A stretch of DNA of 41,783 nt from an uncultured Prevotellaceae bacterium (GCA_900318205.1 ONJS01000025.1:1-41783); one strand, 5' to 3'; shown: positions 21,724-29,745, counted from the first letter of the stretch. Translations and numbers: made by a program. Notes: generated from the letters alone by a model not told the origin.

Positions 21724-22863
21724 ATGAAAAAGTTTTACATGATTCTTGCAGCTATCGCTGCTATGACGATGACGGCTCAGGCTCAGAACTGGGCTACTAT
21801 CGATGTAGGTGACTGGGACAATGCTACCACCTACAATGGTTCCTACTTTGACATGGCACCGACCACCTTCTATGTGGCTCACACTGGTGTTCAGATGCTC
21901 TACACGCCCGATATGCTGGCCGACATGGATGGCAAGCAGAACGTGCGCATCAAGGGTCTGACCTTCATGTTCCATGATGAAACTTTTGAGGATATCGCTC
22001 GCAACGTGAAGATTTATGTTCTGGAGACTGATGCTACCGAGTTTGCTGTCAATGAAGAGGGCGTGAAGCAATTCTTCCCCTTTGGCGAGCAGGTTTGGGA
22101 GGAAGATCGTGTCTATGAAATGATGTATAGCTATGGCGAGGACTATACCACCGGTTTCCGCTTTGATTGCCCCTTTACTCCTGGCAAGAGCTTGCTGGTG
22201 ACCATGGTCTTTGATGCATTTGAGGATGACAACTGCACCATGGGTAGCGACTACGCTCCCTTCTACACCTCTGGCATCCGTAGCAAGGCTATGACCTACA
22301 CCAACAACTGGACCAGCTTTGTTGACTATGCCGTGAGCCCCGACTTCCCCGATGCAACCGCTGTCCTGGGTTGTGGCACCAACGTTGACCTTCCCCTTAC
22401 CCGTATCCAGTACACCTATGAGGAAGGCACCGAGCCCACCGAGAAGACTGGTGCTCCCGTCTTCAACGGCTACACCACCGATGGCATCCACGCTTTCTTT
22501 GTAGAGATCAATCCCACCGATGAGGGTAGCGTGATCTACTATCGCATCCTCTATCCCGGTGAGGAAGAGTACACCGAGTGGGCTGTTTATAACGAGCGCT
22601 TGTCCTTCGAGGGTGACGGTAAGCACCGCGTAGAGGCTTATGCCGTAGCTCCTGGTAAGCTCCCCAGTGAGCAGATTGCTTATGAGTTCGTTGTTGAGCC
22701 CGAGCCTCCCACGGCAATCAGCGAGATGATGAACGGCAAGACCGTTGCTGGCGTACGCTACTTCAACATGGCTGGCCAGGAGATGACCGAGGCCAACGGC
22801 CTGACCATCATGGTTACTACCTACACCGACGGTACCACCAGCGCTGTTAAGGTTGTGAAGTAA
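21724..22863 (+). CDS. secreted protein with divergent module and shared C-terminal cassette
   Basis: A 379-residue protein with signal peptide (MKKFYMILAAIAAMTMTAQA). Residues about 20-235 are a longer, diverged relative of the local module (QMLYTPDMLADMDG, then IKGLTFMFHDE, TPGKSLLVTMVFD). From residue 237 comes the 143-residue cassette also found in three other genes. Its first part is a chitobiase C-terminal / Fn3-associated-like beta domain (APVFNGYTTDGIHAFFVEIN, VIYYRILYPG). Its second part resembles a type IX secretion C-terminal signal (GVRYFNMAGQEMTEANGL ... AVKVVK). It is likely exported by T9SS or a similar route. Function unknown. Confidence 0.78.
   Translation: MKKFYMILAAIAAMTMTAQAQNWATIDVGDWDNATTYNGSYFDMAPTTFYVAHTGVQMLYTPDMLADMDGKQNVRIKGLTFMFHDETFEDIARNVKIYVLETDATEFAVNEEGVKQFFPFGEQVWEEDRVYEMMYSYGEDYTTGFRFDCPFTPGKSLLVTMVFDAFEDDNCTMGSDYAPFYTSGIRSKAMTYTNNWTSFVDYAVSPDFPDATAVLGCGTNVDLPLTRIQYTYEEGTEPTEKTGAPVFNGYTTDGIHAFFVEINPTDEGSVIYYRILYPGEEEYTEWAVYNERLSFEGDGKHRVEAYAVAPGKLPSEQIAYEFVVEPEPPTAISEMMNGKTVAGVRYFNMAGQEMTEANGLTIMVTTYTDGTTSAVKVVK
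22432..22863 (+). repeat. shared 432-nt C-terminal cassette, copy 1
   Basis: It encodes EPTEKTGAPVFNGYTTDGIH through VKVVK and the stop. The other copies end the genes at 23107, 24404 and 35954; all four are exactly 432 nt including the stop. This copy is the most different, with about a dozen of 143 residues changed relative to copy 2. Confidence 0.9.
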
Positions 22864-22865
22864 GG

Positions 22866-22915
22866 CTTTAGGCTTTAGCTATTAGGCTTTAGGCAGTAGT
22901 CTTTAGCTGATAGCA
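22866..22915 (+). repeat. 50-nt direct repeat with CTTTAG units, copy 1
   Basis: This stretch is identical, base for base, to 24169-24218 and contains several CTTTAG/GGCTTTAG units. A decayed partial copy (CTTTAGCTGATAGCA) lies at about 25437-25451. Each copy sits between a cassette gene's stop and its terminator. Confidence 0.9.
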
Positions 22916-22927
22916 GACTGATAAAGT

Positions 22928-22961
22928 GGAGACGCAATAATCATGCGTCTCCTCTTTTTTT
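22928..22961 (+). terminator. intrinsic terminator after the gene at 21724
   Basis: GGAGACGCA (22928-22936) pairs with TGCGTCTCC (22944-22952), followed by a long T-run. Confidence 0.93.
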
Positions 22962-22970
22962 GATTTAATC

Positions 22971-23002
22971 TTTGTTCATTAAGGATTTTTTAAGTATTTT
23001 TG
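22971..23002 (+). promoter_or_regulatory. Bacteroidota promoter for the gene at 23107
   Basis: TTTG at 22971-22974, 20 bases, TATTTTTG at 22995-23002, followed by TGCC. The leader is about 100 bases and very AT-rich. Confidence 0.75.
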
Positions 23003-23106
23003 TGCCGTATATCAATCCGTTTTAGGGTGTTGTTTACTATTTTATTGATAATCAATATACTGTAATTCTTTTTTTTATTATTCATTTTTTAAAAACTTAA
23101 TTTATT

Positions 23107-24159
23107 ATGAAGAAATTTTTTACTTTAATTGCTGTGGCCGCTATGGCATTTGCTGCTCAGGCCAACGAGTTGACCGTTTGTGAGAACGGTGTGATTGGTG
23201 AGGATGCTTGGGGTGGCATTCCCGTTTATGGCTACTGGTTTGATAGTGAAGGCATGGCCCAGCAGATTTATCCCGCTGGAATGTTGACCGAAATGGCTGG
23301 TGGCAAGATCACTGGGCTGAAGTTCTACACCGCTGCTACTTGGGGTGAAGATTATGCTGGTTATAGCATCGCTTTCCAGGGTGGTGAAATTTTGCTCGCT
23401 CTCAAGGAGGTTGAGCAGACTGCCTTTGCCGATGAGGATCCCATGATTGGCGGCGCTACTGTAGTTGCATCTGTTGAGCCCGAGTATGGTGGCCTTTACC
23501 TGACTTTCACCCTGAATGAGCCCTTTGAGTACCATGGTGGCAACCTGCTCGTCGAGTGCTACTGGGACGGTTCTGGTAACTGGGGTTCCACCTACTTCCT
23601 CGGTGAAGAGATGGCAGAGAATACCGCTTATGTTGGCTATGATTACTATGGTGAATGGACCGAAGGCACATTTAACGCTCTGAGCAAGTGCACCTTCACC
23701 TATGAGTCCGGCGATGTTCCTCCCGTTGAGCCCACCGAGAAGACTGGTGCTCCCGTATTCAATGGCTACACCACCGACGGTATCCACGCTTACTTTGTAG
23801 AGATCAATCCCACCGATGAGGGCAGCGTTATCTACTACCGCGTTCTCTATCCCGGTGCTGAGGACTACACCGAGTGGGCTGTTTATGAGGAGATCCTGAG
23901 CTTCGAGGGTGACGGTATGCACCGCGTTGAGGCTTATGCCGTAGCTCCGGGCAAGCTCCCCAGCGAGCAGATTGCTTATGAGTTCGTAGTAGCTCCCGAG
24001 CCTCCCACGGCTATCAGCGAGATGATGACCGGCAAGACCGTTGCTGGCGTACGCTACTTCAACCTGGCTGGCCAGGAGGTAACCGAGGCTAATGGCCTGA
24101 CCATCGTTGTTACCACCTACACCGACGGCACCACCAGCGCTGTTAAGGTGATGAAGTAA
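23107..24159 (+). CDS. secreted single-module protein with shared C-terminal cassette
   Basis: A 350-residue protein. The signal peptide (MKKFFTLIAVAAMAFAAQA) is nearly the same as those of the genes at 24404 and 35954. One beta-rich module is at about residues 20-205 (YGYWFDSEG, QQIYPAGMLTEMAGGKITGL, FEYHGGNLLVECYW, ALSKCTFTYE). The shared 143-residue cassette follows from residue 208, with its chitobiase-like domain and T9SS-like tail (GVRYFNLAGQEVTEANGL). It differs from the gene at 24404 in only about five cassette residues, while the modules differ widely. Function unknown; predicted secreted. Confidence 0.78.
   Translation: MKKFFTLIAVAAMAFAAQANELTVCENGVIGEDAWGGIPVYGYWFDSEGMAQQIYPAGMLTEMAGGKITGLKFYTAATWGEDYAGYSIAFQGGEILLALKEVEQTAFADEDPMIGGATVVASVEPEYGGLYLTFTLNEPFEYHGGNLLVECYWDGSGNWGSTYFLGEEMAENTAYVGYDYYGEWTEGTFNALSKCTFTYESGDVPPVEPTEKTGAPVFNGYTTDGIHAYFVEINPTDEGSVIYYRVLYPGAEDYTEWAVYEEILSFEGDGMHRVEAYAVAPGKLPSEQIAYEFVVAPEPPTAISEMMTGKTVAGVRYFNLAGQEVTEANGLTIVVTTYTDGTTSAVKVMK
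23728..24159 (+). repeat. shared 432-nt C-terminal cassette, copy 2
   Basis: Same length and reading phase as the copies at 22432, 24989 and 36797. Similarity is high also at silent positions, so the copies are recent or kept alike by gene conversion. Confidence 0.9.
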
Positions 24160-24168
24160 GAAGTAAGC

Positions 24169-24218
24169 CTTTAGGCTTTAGCTATTAGGCTTTAGGCAGT
24201 AGTCTTTAGCTGATAGCA
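24169..24218 (+). repeat. 50-nt direct repeat with CTTTAG units, copy 2
   Basis: Identical to 22866-22915. It shows that the duplicated unit extends past the cassette stop codon into the 3' untranslated region. Confidence 0.9.
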
Positions 24219-24222
24219 AACG

Positions 24223-24263
24223 AAAAAAGTGGAGACGTAATCATCTGCGTTTCCACTTTTTTT
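24223..24263 (+). terminator. intrinsic terminator after the gene at 23107
   Basis: GTGGAGACG (24229-24237) pairs with CGTTTCCAC (24248-24256) with one G-T pair. A-run before and T-run after make it able to work in both directions. Confidence 0.92.
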
Positions 24264-24273
24264 GTTTTGTGTC

Positions 24274-24302
24274 TTGCATATTGTAATTATTTTGTATTTT
24301 TG
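24274..24302 (+). promoter_or_regulatory. Bacteroidota promoter for the gene at 24404
   Basis: TTG at 24274-24276, 18 bases, TATTTTTG at 24295-24302, followed by TGCCATAA as at the gene at 21724. Confidence 0.7.
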
Positions 24303-24403
24303 TGCCATAAAATAGTCCTTCTTTAAGGAATTGAATTATTATATGGCTGGTAATCAATGAATTTCAATTTATTTATTATTCACTTTAATAACTTCATTTT
24401 ATC

Positions 24404-25420
24404 ATGAAAAAATTTTTTACTTTAATCTCTGTTGCCGTTTTGGCGTTTGCCGCTCAGGCCAACGTTTTGACCGTTTGTGATGGTGGCGCTGTCAATTACA
24501 TGATTCCCATTAATGGTTGGTATGTTGATGACGAGGGTACCATGGGTCAGATGATCTATCCCGCCGAGATGCTCACCGAGATGCAGAATGGCAAGATCTC
24601 TCAGGTGAAGTTCTATCCTGAGGAGGCCATCGAATTTGAGTATTGCGAATTGCAACTGTCGTTGAAGACCGTTGATCAGAACGGTTTTGAGACGGCTACC
24701 GCTATCACTGGCGCTACTGCTGTTTCCACGATGGATGTTATGTATGGCCGCACCGAGCTGACTTTTGACTTGTATCAGCCCTATGAGTACACCGGTGGCA
24801 ACCTCTTGGTCGAGGTTCTGGTGACCATCGCTGGTGATTACAACTATACTAGCACCTTCTTCCTGGGTGTGAATACCGAGAACAATGCTTCTTATTCTCA
24901 CTACATGTCCTATGGTAGCCCGAGCGATGCTCTCCATAAATTCCTGCCCAAGTGCAGCTTCACCTATGAGCCCGGCACTACTCCCGTTGAGCCCACCGAG
25001 AAGACCGGCGCTCCCGTCTTCAACGGCTACACCACCGACGGTATCCACGCTTACTTTGTAGAGATCAATCCCACCGATGAGGGCAGTGTTATCTACTACC
25101 GCGTTCTCTATCCCGGTGCTGAGGACTACACCGAGTGGGCTGTTTATGAGGACATCCTGTCCTTCGAGGGCGATGGCATGCACCGCGTTGAGGCTTATGC
25201 CGTAGCTCCCGGCAAGCTCCCCAGCGAGCAGATTGCTTATGAGTTCGTTGTTGAGCCCGAGCCTCTCACCGGCATCAGCGAGATGATGACCGGCAAGACC
25301 GTTGCTGGCGTACGCTACTTCAACCTGGCTGGCCAGGAGGTAACCGAGGCTAACGGCCTGACCATCGTTGTTACCACCTACACCGACGGCACCACCAGCG
25401 CTGTTAAGGTTGTGAAGTAA
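24404..25420 (+). CDS. secreted single-module protein with shared C-terminal cassette
   Basis: A 338-residue protein with signal peptide MKKFFTLISVAVLAFAAQA. One beta-rich module is at about residues 20-192 (INGWYVDDEGTMGQMIYPAE, then MLTEMQNGKISQVKFYPEE; YEYTGGNLLVEVLV; FLPKCSFTYE). The shared cassette follows from residue 196. Its order of parts is the same as in the gene at 23107, so the two are clear tandem paralogues that have diverged in the module and not in the cassette. Function unknown; predicted secreted. Confidence 0.78.
   Translation: MKKFFTLISVAVLAFAAQANVLTVCDGGAVNYMIPINGWYVDDEGTMGQMIYPAEMLTEMQNGKISQVKFYPEEAIEFEYCELQLSLKTVDQNGFETATAITGATAVSTMDVMYGRTELTFDLYQPYEYTGGNLLVEVLVTIAGDYNYTSTFFLGVNTENNASYSHYMSYGSPSDALHKFLPKCSFTYEPGTTPVEPTEKTGAPVFNGYTTDGIHAYFVEINPTDEGSVIYYRVLYPGAEDYTEWAVYEDILSFEGDGMHRVEAYAVAPGKLPSEQIAYEFVVEPEPLTGISEMMTGKTVAGVRYFNLAGQEVTEANGLTIVVTTYTDGTTSAVKVVK
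24989..25420 (+). repeat. shared 432-nt C-terminal cassette, copy 3
   Basis: Third tandem copy; about five residues differ from copy 2 (for example LTGISEMM against PTAISEMM). The same LTGISEMM form is found in copy 4 at 36797, more than 11 kb away. Confidence 0.9.
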
Positions 25421-25458
25421 GACTTTAGACTTCAGCCTTTAGCTGATAGCAAACTAAT

Positions 25459-25497
25459 AAAGGTAGAGATGCATCAAGCATGCGTCTCTACCTTTTT
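25459..25497 (+). terminator. intrinsic terminator after the gene at 24404
   Basis: AAAGGTAGAGATGCAT pairs with ATGCGTCTCTACCTTT across a CAAGC-type loop, with one G-T pair, followed by a T-run. Confidence 0.92.
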
Positions 25498-25532
25498 AAT
25501 TAATATGTATGTTATATATTAAAACATTGTTG

Positions 25533-25540
25533 TATCTTTG
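25533..25540 (+). promoter_or_regulatory. -7 element for the gene at 25582
   Basis: TATCTTTG followed by CCCC. No clear -33 TTTG at the expected distance. Confidence 0.6.
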
Positions 25541-25581
25541 CCCCGCTAATAAATACTATTAATATCAACTATCATCAATCT

Positions 25582-27165
25582 ATGAAACAGTACTTTAGTT
25601 ACGCTCTTGCTGCGTTGCTCATCATCTGTGGCGCAGCTGTTGCTCATGCTGGTGACCTGACGGTCTTTGACGGATCCCAGGTTTCTCCCTATGTCCCGCT
25701 GCCCACTGCCAATTATAACGCTATGGGTACACGTGGCCAGGTCATTTATCCTGCCGAGGCTCTCACGACGATGGTGGGCCAGCCCATCAATGGATTTACC
25801 CTCTATGTGAACGATGAGGGCTGCAAAATGAATGGCGGTGAACTCAGGGTATCCATGGCCGAGGTGGAGCAGTCGGTGTTCTCAAGCACAACATTTTATA
25901 CCGAGTTGACTACTGTCGCCGTTGTTGGGATGACGGCTGGCTTGCACGAGGTAGATATCGATTTTGACACACCCTATATCTATAACGGCGGTAACCTTAT
26001 CGTTGATTTCTATGTGCAGAGTGCTGGTGAGTCTGCTGCCTACAATTTCACTTATTTCTATGGTTTGTTCCAGCAGGGTCATGCAGCTTTGACCACGGGT
26101 GAAGAAGGTAACGAGTACCGCGAGTTTATCCCCAAGACCACGTTCTACTTTGGTGAACTTGCCGATTATTCGGCCAAGACCAGCCCCAGGTATGTGAATT
26201 TCAATACTGTGCGTGCCGGCGAACGTGATGCTGCAGTGGTGACCTTGAAGAACAATGGCTTGAACGCCTTTATGCCCACGGTGACCGCCGATGCTCCCTT
26301 TGCGGCTTCTGTTCCCGCTGGGGTGACGCTGCAACCGGGTGAGACCTGCGAGGTCGAGGTCGCATTTGAGCCCGTCGAGGCTGGCGATTTCCAGGGCAAG
26401 CTCTACATCGACTGCGGCGAGGCTGGTATCCTCGAGGTGCCCCTTACTGGAACGGCCCTTGAAAATGGCTCGGAATTCACCGTCTGTGACGGAACCGATG
26501 TCAACAACAAGTTGCCCTTCAATGGCGTTTATTTCGATACGCCTGGTACATTTGGCCAGATGATTTATCCTGCCGAGGTCCTCACCGATATCGCCGGCAG
26601 CAAGATTGTTGCCCTCTCGTTCTATCCCAGTAGGGCTTCTATCCTCAAGAACGGAACAGTTCAGTTGTCGCTCAAGACGACCGATCAGGATGCATTTGCC
26701 ACTGCAACCGCCATCACCGAGATGACCGCTGTCGCTTCGCTGACACTGGTGCAGGGCCTTGAGGTCATCACCTTTGAGTTTGATGCCCCGTATGAATACG
26801 CTGGTGGCAACCTCGTTGTGGAGGCACGCATCATGGACAACAAGGGCAACTATGGCACCACTCCGTTCTATGGCGTGACAACCGCCGATTATACTGGCTT
26901 GTCTGTAACATCCAGCGCCGAGATGCTGGCGTTCCTTCCCAAGGTGACCTTCACCTATCAGAAGAATGATGCTCCCGAGACGATGCGTGGTGATGCTGAC
27001 CAGAATGGTGCCGTCAACATCAGTGACGTGACAGCATTGATCAACTATCTGCTCTCTGGCGAGCAGGCTCCCGCCGAGGCTGATTGCGACCTCAGTGGCT
27101 CTCTGGCCATTGCCGATGTGACTGCGCTTATCAACTACCTCCTCGCTGGCACCTGGCCCGAGTAA
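25582..27165 (+). CDS. secreted two-module protein with Hydin-like domain and dockerin end
   Basis: A 527-residue protein with the same plan as the gene at 16488. It has a signal peptide (MKQYFSYALAALLIICGAAV, cut after AHA) and module 1 at about residues 24-195 (QVIYPAEALTTMVGQPINGF, CKMNGGELRVSMAE, YIYNGGNLIVDF, FIPKTTFYFG). A choice-of-anchor D / Hydin-like Ig domain follows (about 196-300: PRYVNFNTVRAGERDAAVVT, VAFEPVEAGDFQGKLYIDCG). Module 2 is at about 303-465 (FGQMIYPAEVLTDIAGSKIV, YEYAGGNLVVEARI, FLPKVTFTYQ). The dockerin-like pair is GDADQNGAVNISDVTALINY and CDLSGSLAIADVTALINYLL. Function unknown; predicted secreted. Confidence 0.8.
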   Translation: MKQYFSYALAALLIICGAAVAHAGDLTVFDGSQVSPYVPLPTANYNAMGTRGQVIYPAEALTTMVGQPINGFTLYVNDEGCKMNGGELRVSMAEVEQSVFSSTTFYTELTTVAVVGMTAGLHEVDIDFDTPYIYNGGNLIVDFYVQSAGESAAYNFTYFYGLFQQGHAALTTGEEGNEYREFIPKTTFYFGELADYSAKTSPRYVNFNTVRAGERDAAVVTLKNNGLNAFMPTVTADAPFAASVPAGVTLQPGETCEVEVAFEPVEAGDFQGKLYIDCGEAGILEVPLTGTALENGSEFTVCDGTDVNNKLPFNGVYFDTPGTFGQMIYPAEVLTDIAGSKIVALSFYPSRASILKNGTVQLSLKTTDQDAFATATAITEMTAVASLTLVQGLEVITFEFDAPYEYAGGNLVVEARIMDNKGNYGTTPFYGVTTADYTGLSVTSSAEMLAFLPKVTFTYQKNDAPETMRGDADQNGAVNISDVTALINYLLSGEQAPAEADCDLSGSLAIADVTALINYLLAGTWPE

Positions 27166-27190
27166 AGGTCGTTCATTGTAAGAAAAATGA

Positions 27191-27227
27191 CAGGGCGGGA
27201 CCCACTCGGGGCCCGCTCTGCTTTTAT
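27191..27227 (+). terminator. intrinsic terminator after the gene at 25582
   Basis: CAGGGCGGG...CCC pairs with GGG...CCCGCTCTG (27191-27220), followed by CTTTT. Confidence 0.88.
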
Positions 27228-27419
27228 TGTTGTAGCCTGAGTCCTGACAATGTGGAATTATTGGGTTTAAAGGCTTGATTTTGAATTTTTTATCAACTAT
27301 AAATACTGAAAAGTTTTCCAAAAATATTTTTAATCACCTGATAATCAACCGTCTAAATTTTTACTCAGTCCAAAAAGTTTTCCAAAACATTTTTTTCTAT
27401 AAAAAATCCGCTAAAAGTG
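27228..27419. other. AT-rich nrdD upstream region with a repeated AAAAGTTTTCCAAAA motif
   Basis: The motif AAAAGTTTTCCAAAA occurs at 27309-27323 and again at 27373-27387, 64 bases apart and upstream of the predicted nrdD promoter. No gene is supported here: the 70-codon frame through it is low-complexity and overlaps the promoter. Confidence 0.5.
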
Positions 27420-27450
27420 TTTGCCGTTTAACGGGGCTGTATTATCTTTG
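27420..27450 (+). promoter_or_regulatory. Bacteroidota promoter of nrdD
   Basis: TTTG at 27420-27423, 19 bases, TATCTTTG at 27443-27450: a full match. The predicted transcription start near 27456 lies directly in front of a terminator-like hairpin. Confidence 0.85.
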
Positions 27451-27457
27451 CAATCCC

Positions 27458-27480
27458 AAACCGACATCGTCGGTTTTTTT
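27458..27480 (+). terminator. start-proximal terminator-like hairpin in the nrdD leader
   Basis: AAACCGAC (27458-27465) pairs with GTCGGTTT around ATC and runs directly into seven T. It begins only a few bases after the predicted transcription start and ends 44 bases before the nrdD ATG, so it would be an attenuator rather than the end of an upstream gene. Confidence 0.6.
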
Positions 27481-27523
27481 ACGATAGCAATGGTTTTTTC
27501 GTTTATTTTTTGATAACCTGATT

Positions 27524-29731
27524 ATGATTCAGACAGTACTGAAGCGTGATGGCCGTGTTGTCGGCTATAATGAAGAGAAGATTAAAGCGGCAATCCGCAA
27601 GGCGATGCTCGCCACCGAGGCTGGCGAGGACGAAAGCCTGATTCAGCGTATTGCCGACCGCATAGGCCAGCGTGGCCGCAGCCAGATGAGTGTAGAGGAC
27701 ATTCAGGACCAGGTGGAGCTGGAGCTGATGAAGAGCCCCCGCAAGGAGGTGGCACGATGCTACATCAACTACCGCCAGGCCCGTAGCGTGGCGCGCAAAG
27801 CCAAGACACGCGATCTGTTTCTGGAAATCATCAATGCCAAGAATAACGATGTCACGCGCGAGAACGCTAACATGAATGCCGACACGCCCGCCGGCATGAT
27901 GATGAAGTTCGCGAGCGAGACGACCAAGCCTTTTGTCGATGACTACCTCTTGAGCGAGGAGGCACGCGAGGCTGTGCGTGGCAACTACCTGCACATCCAC
28001 GATAAGGACTACTATCCTACCAAGAGCCTCACCTGTGTACAGCACCCGCTTGACAAGGTGCTGGAGCAGGGCTACATGGCAGGACATGGCGAGTCGCGTC
28101 CCGCTAAGCGCATCGAGACTGCCGGTGTCATTGCGTGCATCACGATGGAGACTGCCCAGAACGAGATGCACGGCGGTCAGGCGATTCCCGCTTTTGACTT
28201 CTATTTGGCTCCCTATGTCCGTCGCACCTTCATCGAGGAAGTGAAGAACCTTGAGGAAATCATGGGCCAGGACTATAGCCGCCTCTATGACGTGAAACTC
28301 GACGACTTCATTGAGCGCGACCTGGATTTCCTGCAGGGCGACGAGCGCATCCTGCAACATGCCGTCAACAAGACGGTACGCCGTGTGCATCAGGCGATGG
28401 AGGCTTTCATCCACAACATGAACTCTATCCACTCCCGTGGCGGTAATCAGGTGGTATTCAGTTCCATCAATTATGGTACCGACATCAGTGCCGAGGGACG
28501 CTGCGTCATCCGTGAGCTGCTCAACTCGACCTATGAGGGTGTGGGCAACGGTTCCACCGCCATCTTCCCCATCCAGATCTGGAAGAAGAAGACGGGCGTG
28601 AGCTACAAGCCTGGGGATCGCAACTATGACCTCTACAAGCTGGCCTGCAAGGTGACGGCACGTCGTTTCTTCCCCAACTTCGTCAACCTTGATGCCACCT
28701 ACAACCAGGATGACCAGTGGCGTATCGACGATCCCAAGCGTTATATCCACGAGGTGGCAACGATGGGCTGCCGCACCCGCGTGTTTGAGAACCGCTTCGG
28801 TGAGAAGACCTCCATCGGCCGTGGTAACCTCTCGTTCTCGACCATCAATATTGTCAAGCTTGCTATCGAGTGTATGGAAATCAAGGACAAGGAGGAACGC
28901 ATCAACGCCTTCTTTGCCAAGTTGGACAATCTGTTGGAAATCACCGCACGTCAGCTCGATGCCCGTTTCCAGTACCAGAAGACGGCGATGGCCAAGCAGT
29001 TCCCCCTGCTCATGTCGCAGTTGTGGAACGGTGCCAGCGAACTCAAGCCCGACGACAAGGTGGAGAGCGTCATCAACCAGGGTACGCTGGGCATTGGCTT
29101 CATTGGCCTTGCTGAGTGTCTGATTGCCCTCACGGGACATCACCACGGTGAGAGTGACGAGGCTCAGCAGCTGGGTATCAAGATCATTACCTATATGCGC
29201 GACCGCGTTAACGAGTTCAGCGAGCGCTACCAGCACAACTATAGTGTCCTTGCCACGCCCGCCGAGGGTCTCAGCGGCAAATTCACCCGCCGCGACCGCA
29301 AGGACTTCGGCGAGATTCCCGGTGTGACCGACAAGATCTATTACACCAACAGCAACCATGTGCCCGTCTATTACAAGTGCTCGCCCAAGCACAAGGCCGA
29401 GATCGAGGCTCCCTATCACGAACTGACTCGTGGCGGTCACATCTTCTACGTCGAGATTGACGGTGATGCCACCCACAACCCCGAGGCGATTGCCAATGTT
29501 GTGGACCTCATGGACAAGTACAACATGGGTTACTGCTCGGTCAACCATAACCGCAACCGTTGCATGGACTGCGGTTACGAGGATGCCACCGATGGCCTTG
29601 AGGAGTGCCCCAACTGCCACGGTCATAACATCGACCGCCTGCAGCGCATCACCGGTTACCTCGTCGGCACCACCGACCGCTGGAATAGCGGCAAGCTTGC
29701 CGAGCTCAAGGACCGCGTCGTCCACAAGTGA
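27524..29731 (+). CDS. nrdD: anaerobic ribonucleoside-triphosphate reductase (class III)
   Basis: A 735-residue class III reductase, which makes deoxyribonucleotides without oxygen using a glycyl radical. An N-terminal ATP-cone (about residues 1-95, VLKRDGRVVGYNEEKIKAAI) senses ATP/dATP. The catalytic barrel carries C416 (MGCRTRV), a good candidate for an active-site cysteine. The C-terminal zinc site is C680, C683, C695 and C698. The radical Gly is G711 in RITGYLVGTTDRWNSGKL. It is followed by its activase gene nrdG after a 100-base repeat-rich spacer. This fits a strict anaerobe. A hairpin terminator at the transcription start may regulate it. I see no clear NrdR boxes. Confidence 0.97.
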   Translation: MIQTVLKRDGRVVGYNEEKIKAAIRKAMLATEAGEDESLIQRIADRIGQRGRSQMSVEDIQDQVELELMKSPRKEVARCYINYRQARSVARKAKTRDLFLEIINAKNNDVTRENANMNADTPAGMMMKFASETTKPFVDDYLLSEEAREAVRGNYLHIHDKDYYPTKSLTCVQHPLDKVLEQGYMAGHGESRPAKRIETAGVIACITMETAQNEMHGGQAIPAFDFYLAPYVRRTFIEEVKNLEEIMGQDYSRLYDVKLDDFIERDLDFLQGDERILQHAVNKTVRRVHQAMEAFIHNMNSIHSRGGNQVVFSSINYGTDISAEGRCVIRELLNSTYEGVGNGSTAIFPIQIWKKKTGVSYKPGDRNYDLYKLACKVTARRFFPNFVNLDATYNQDDQWRIDDPKRYIHEVATMGCRTRVFENRFGEKTSIGRGNLSFSTINIVKLAIECMEIKDKEERINAFFAKLDNLLEITARQLDARFQYQKTAMAKQFPLLMSQLWNGASELKPDDKVESVINQGTLGIGFIGLAECLIALTGHHHGESDEAQQLGIKIITYMRDRVNEFSERYQHNYSVLATPAEGLSGKFTRRDRKDFGEIPGVTDKIYYTNSNHVPVYYKCSPKHKAEIEAPYHELTRGGHIFYVEIDGDATHNPEAIANVVDLMDKYNMGYCSVNHNRNRCMDCGYEDATDGLEECPNCHGHNIDRLQRITGYLVGTTDRWNSGKLAELKDRVVHK

Positions 29732-29745
29732 TATCAAGTTTTTGG

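Noticed and set aside
22432-25420. site-specific shuffling of the C-terminal cassettes (shufflon)
   Set aside because: Each copy is complete, in frame and in the same direction; there are no inverted recombination sites and no recombinase gene. Gene conversion or duplication explains it better.
22866-25460. CRISPR-like repeats after the cassette genes
   Set aside because: The repeats are 3' untranslated copies more than 1 kb apart, with genes between; there are no regular spacers and no cas genes.
27275-27299. possible FNR/CRP-type site (TTGAT...ATCAA) upstream of nrdD
   Set aside because: The half-sites are 12 bases apart rather than four, and lie in AT-rich DNA where this occurs by chance.
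25882-27321. 479-codon minus-strand frame opposite the two-module gene
   Set aside because: Antisense to a gene with signal peptide, repeated modules and dockerin; the reverse product has no such features.
27275-27487. 70-codon plus-strand frame before nrdD
   Set aside because: It covers the AT-rich upstream region, the nrdD promoter and the terminator hairpin, and its product is low-complexity.
27503-29737. 744-codon open frame on the minus strand opposite nrdD
   Set aside because: It is the mirror of a clear nrdD gene with all its motifs. Its translation is Val/Leu/His-rich without any domain; long antisense frames are common under this codon use.
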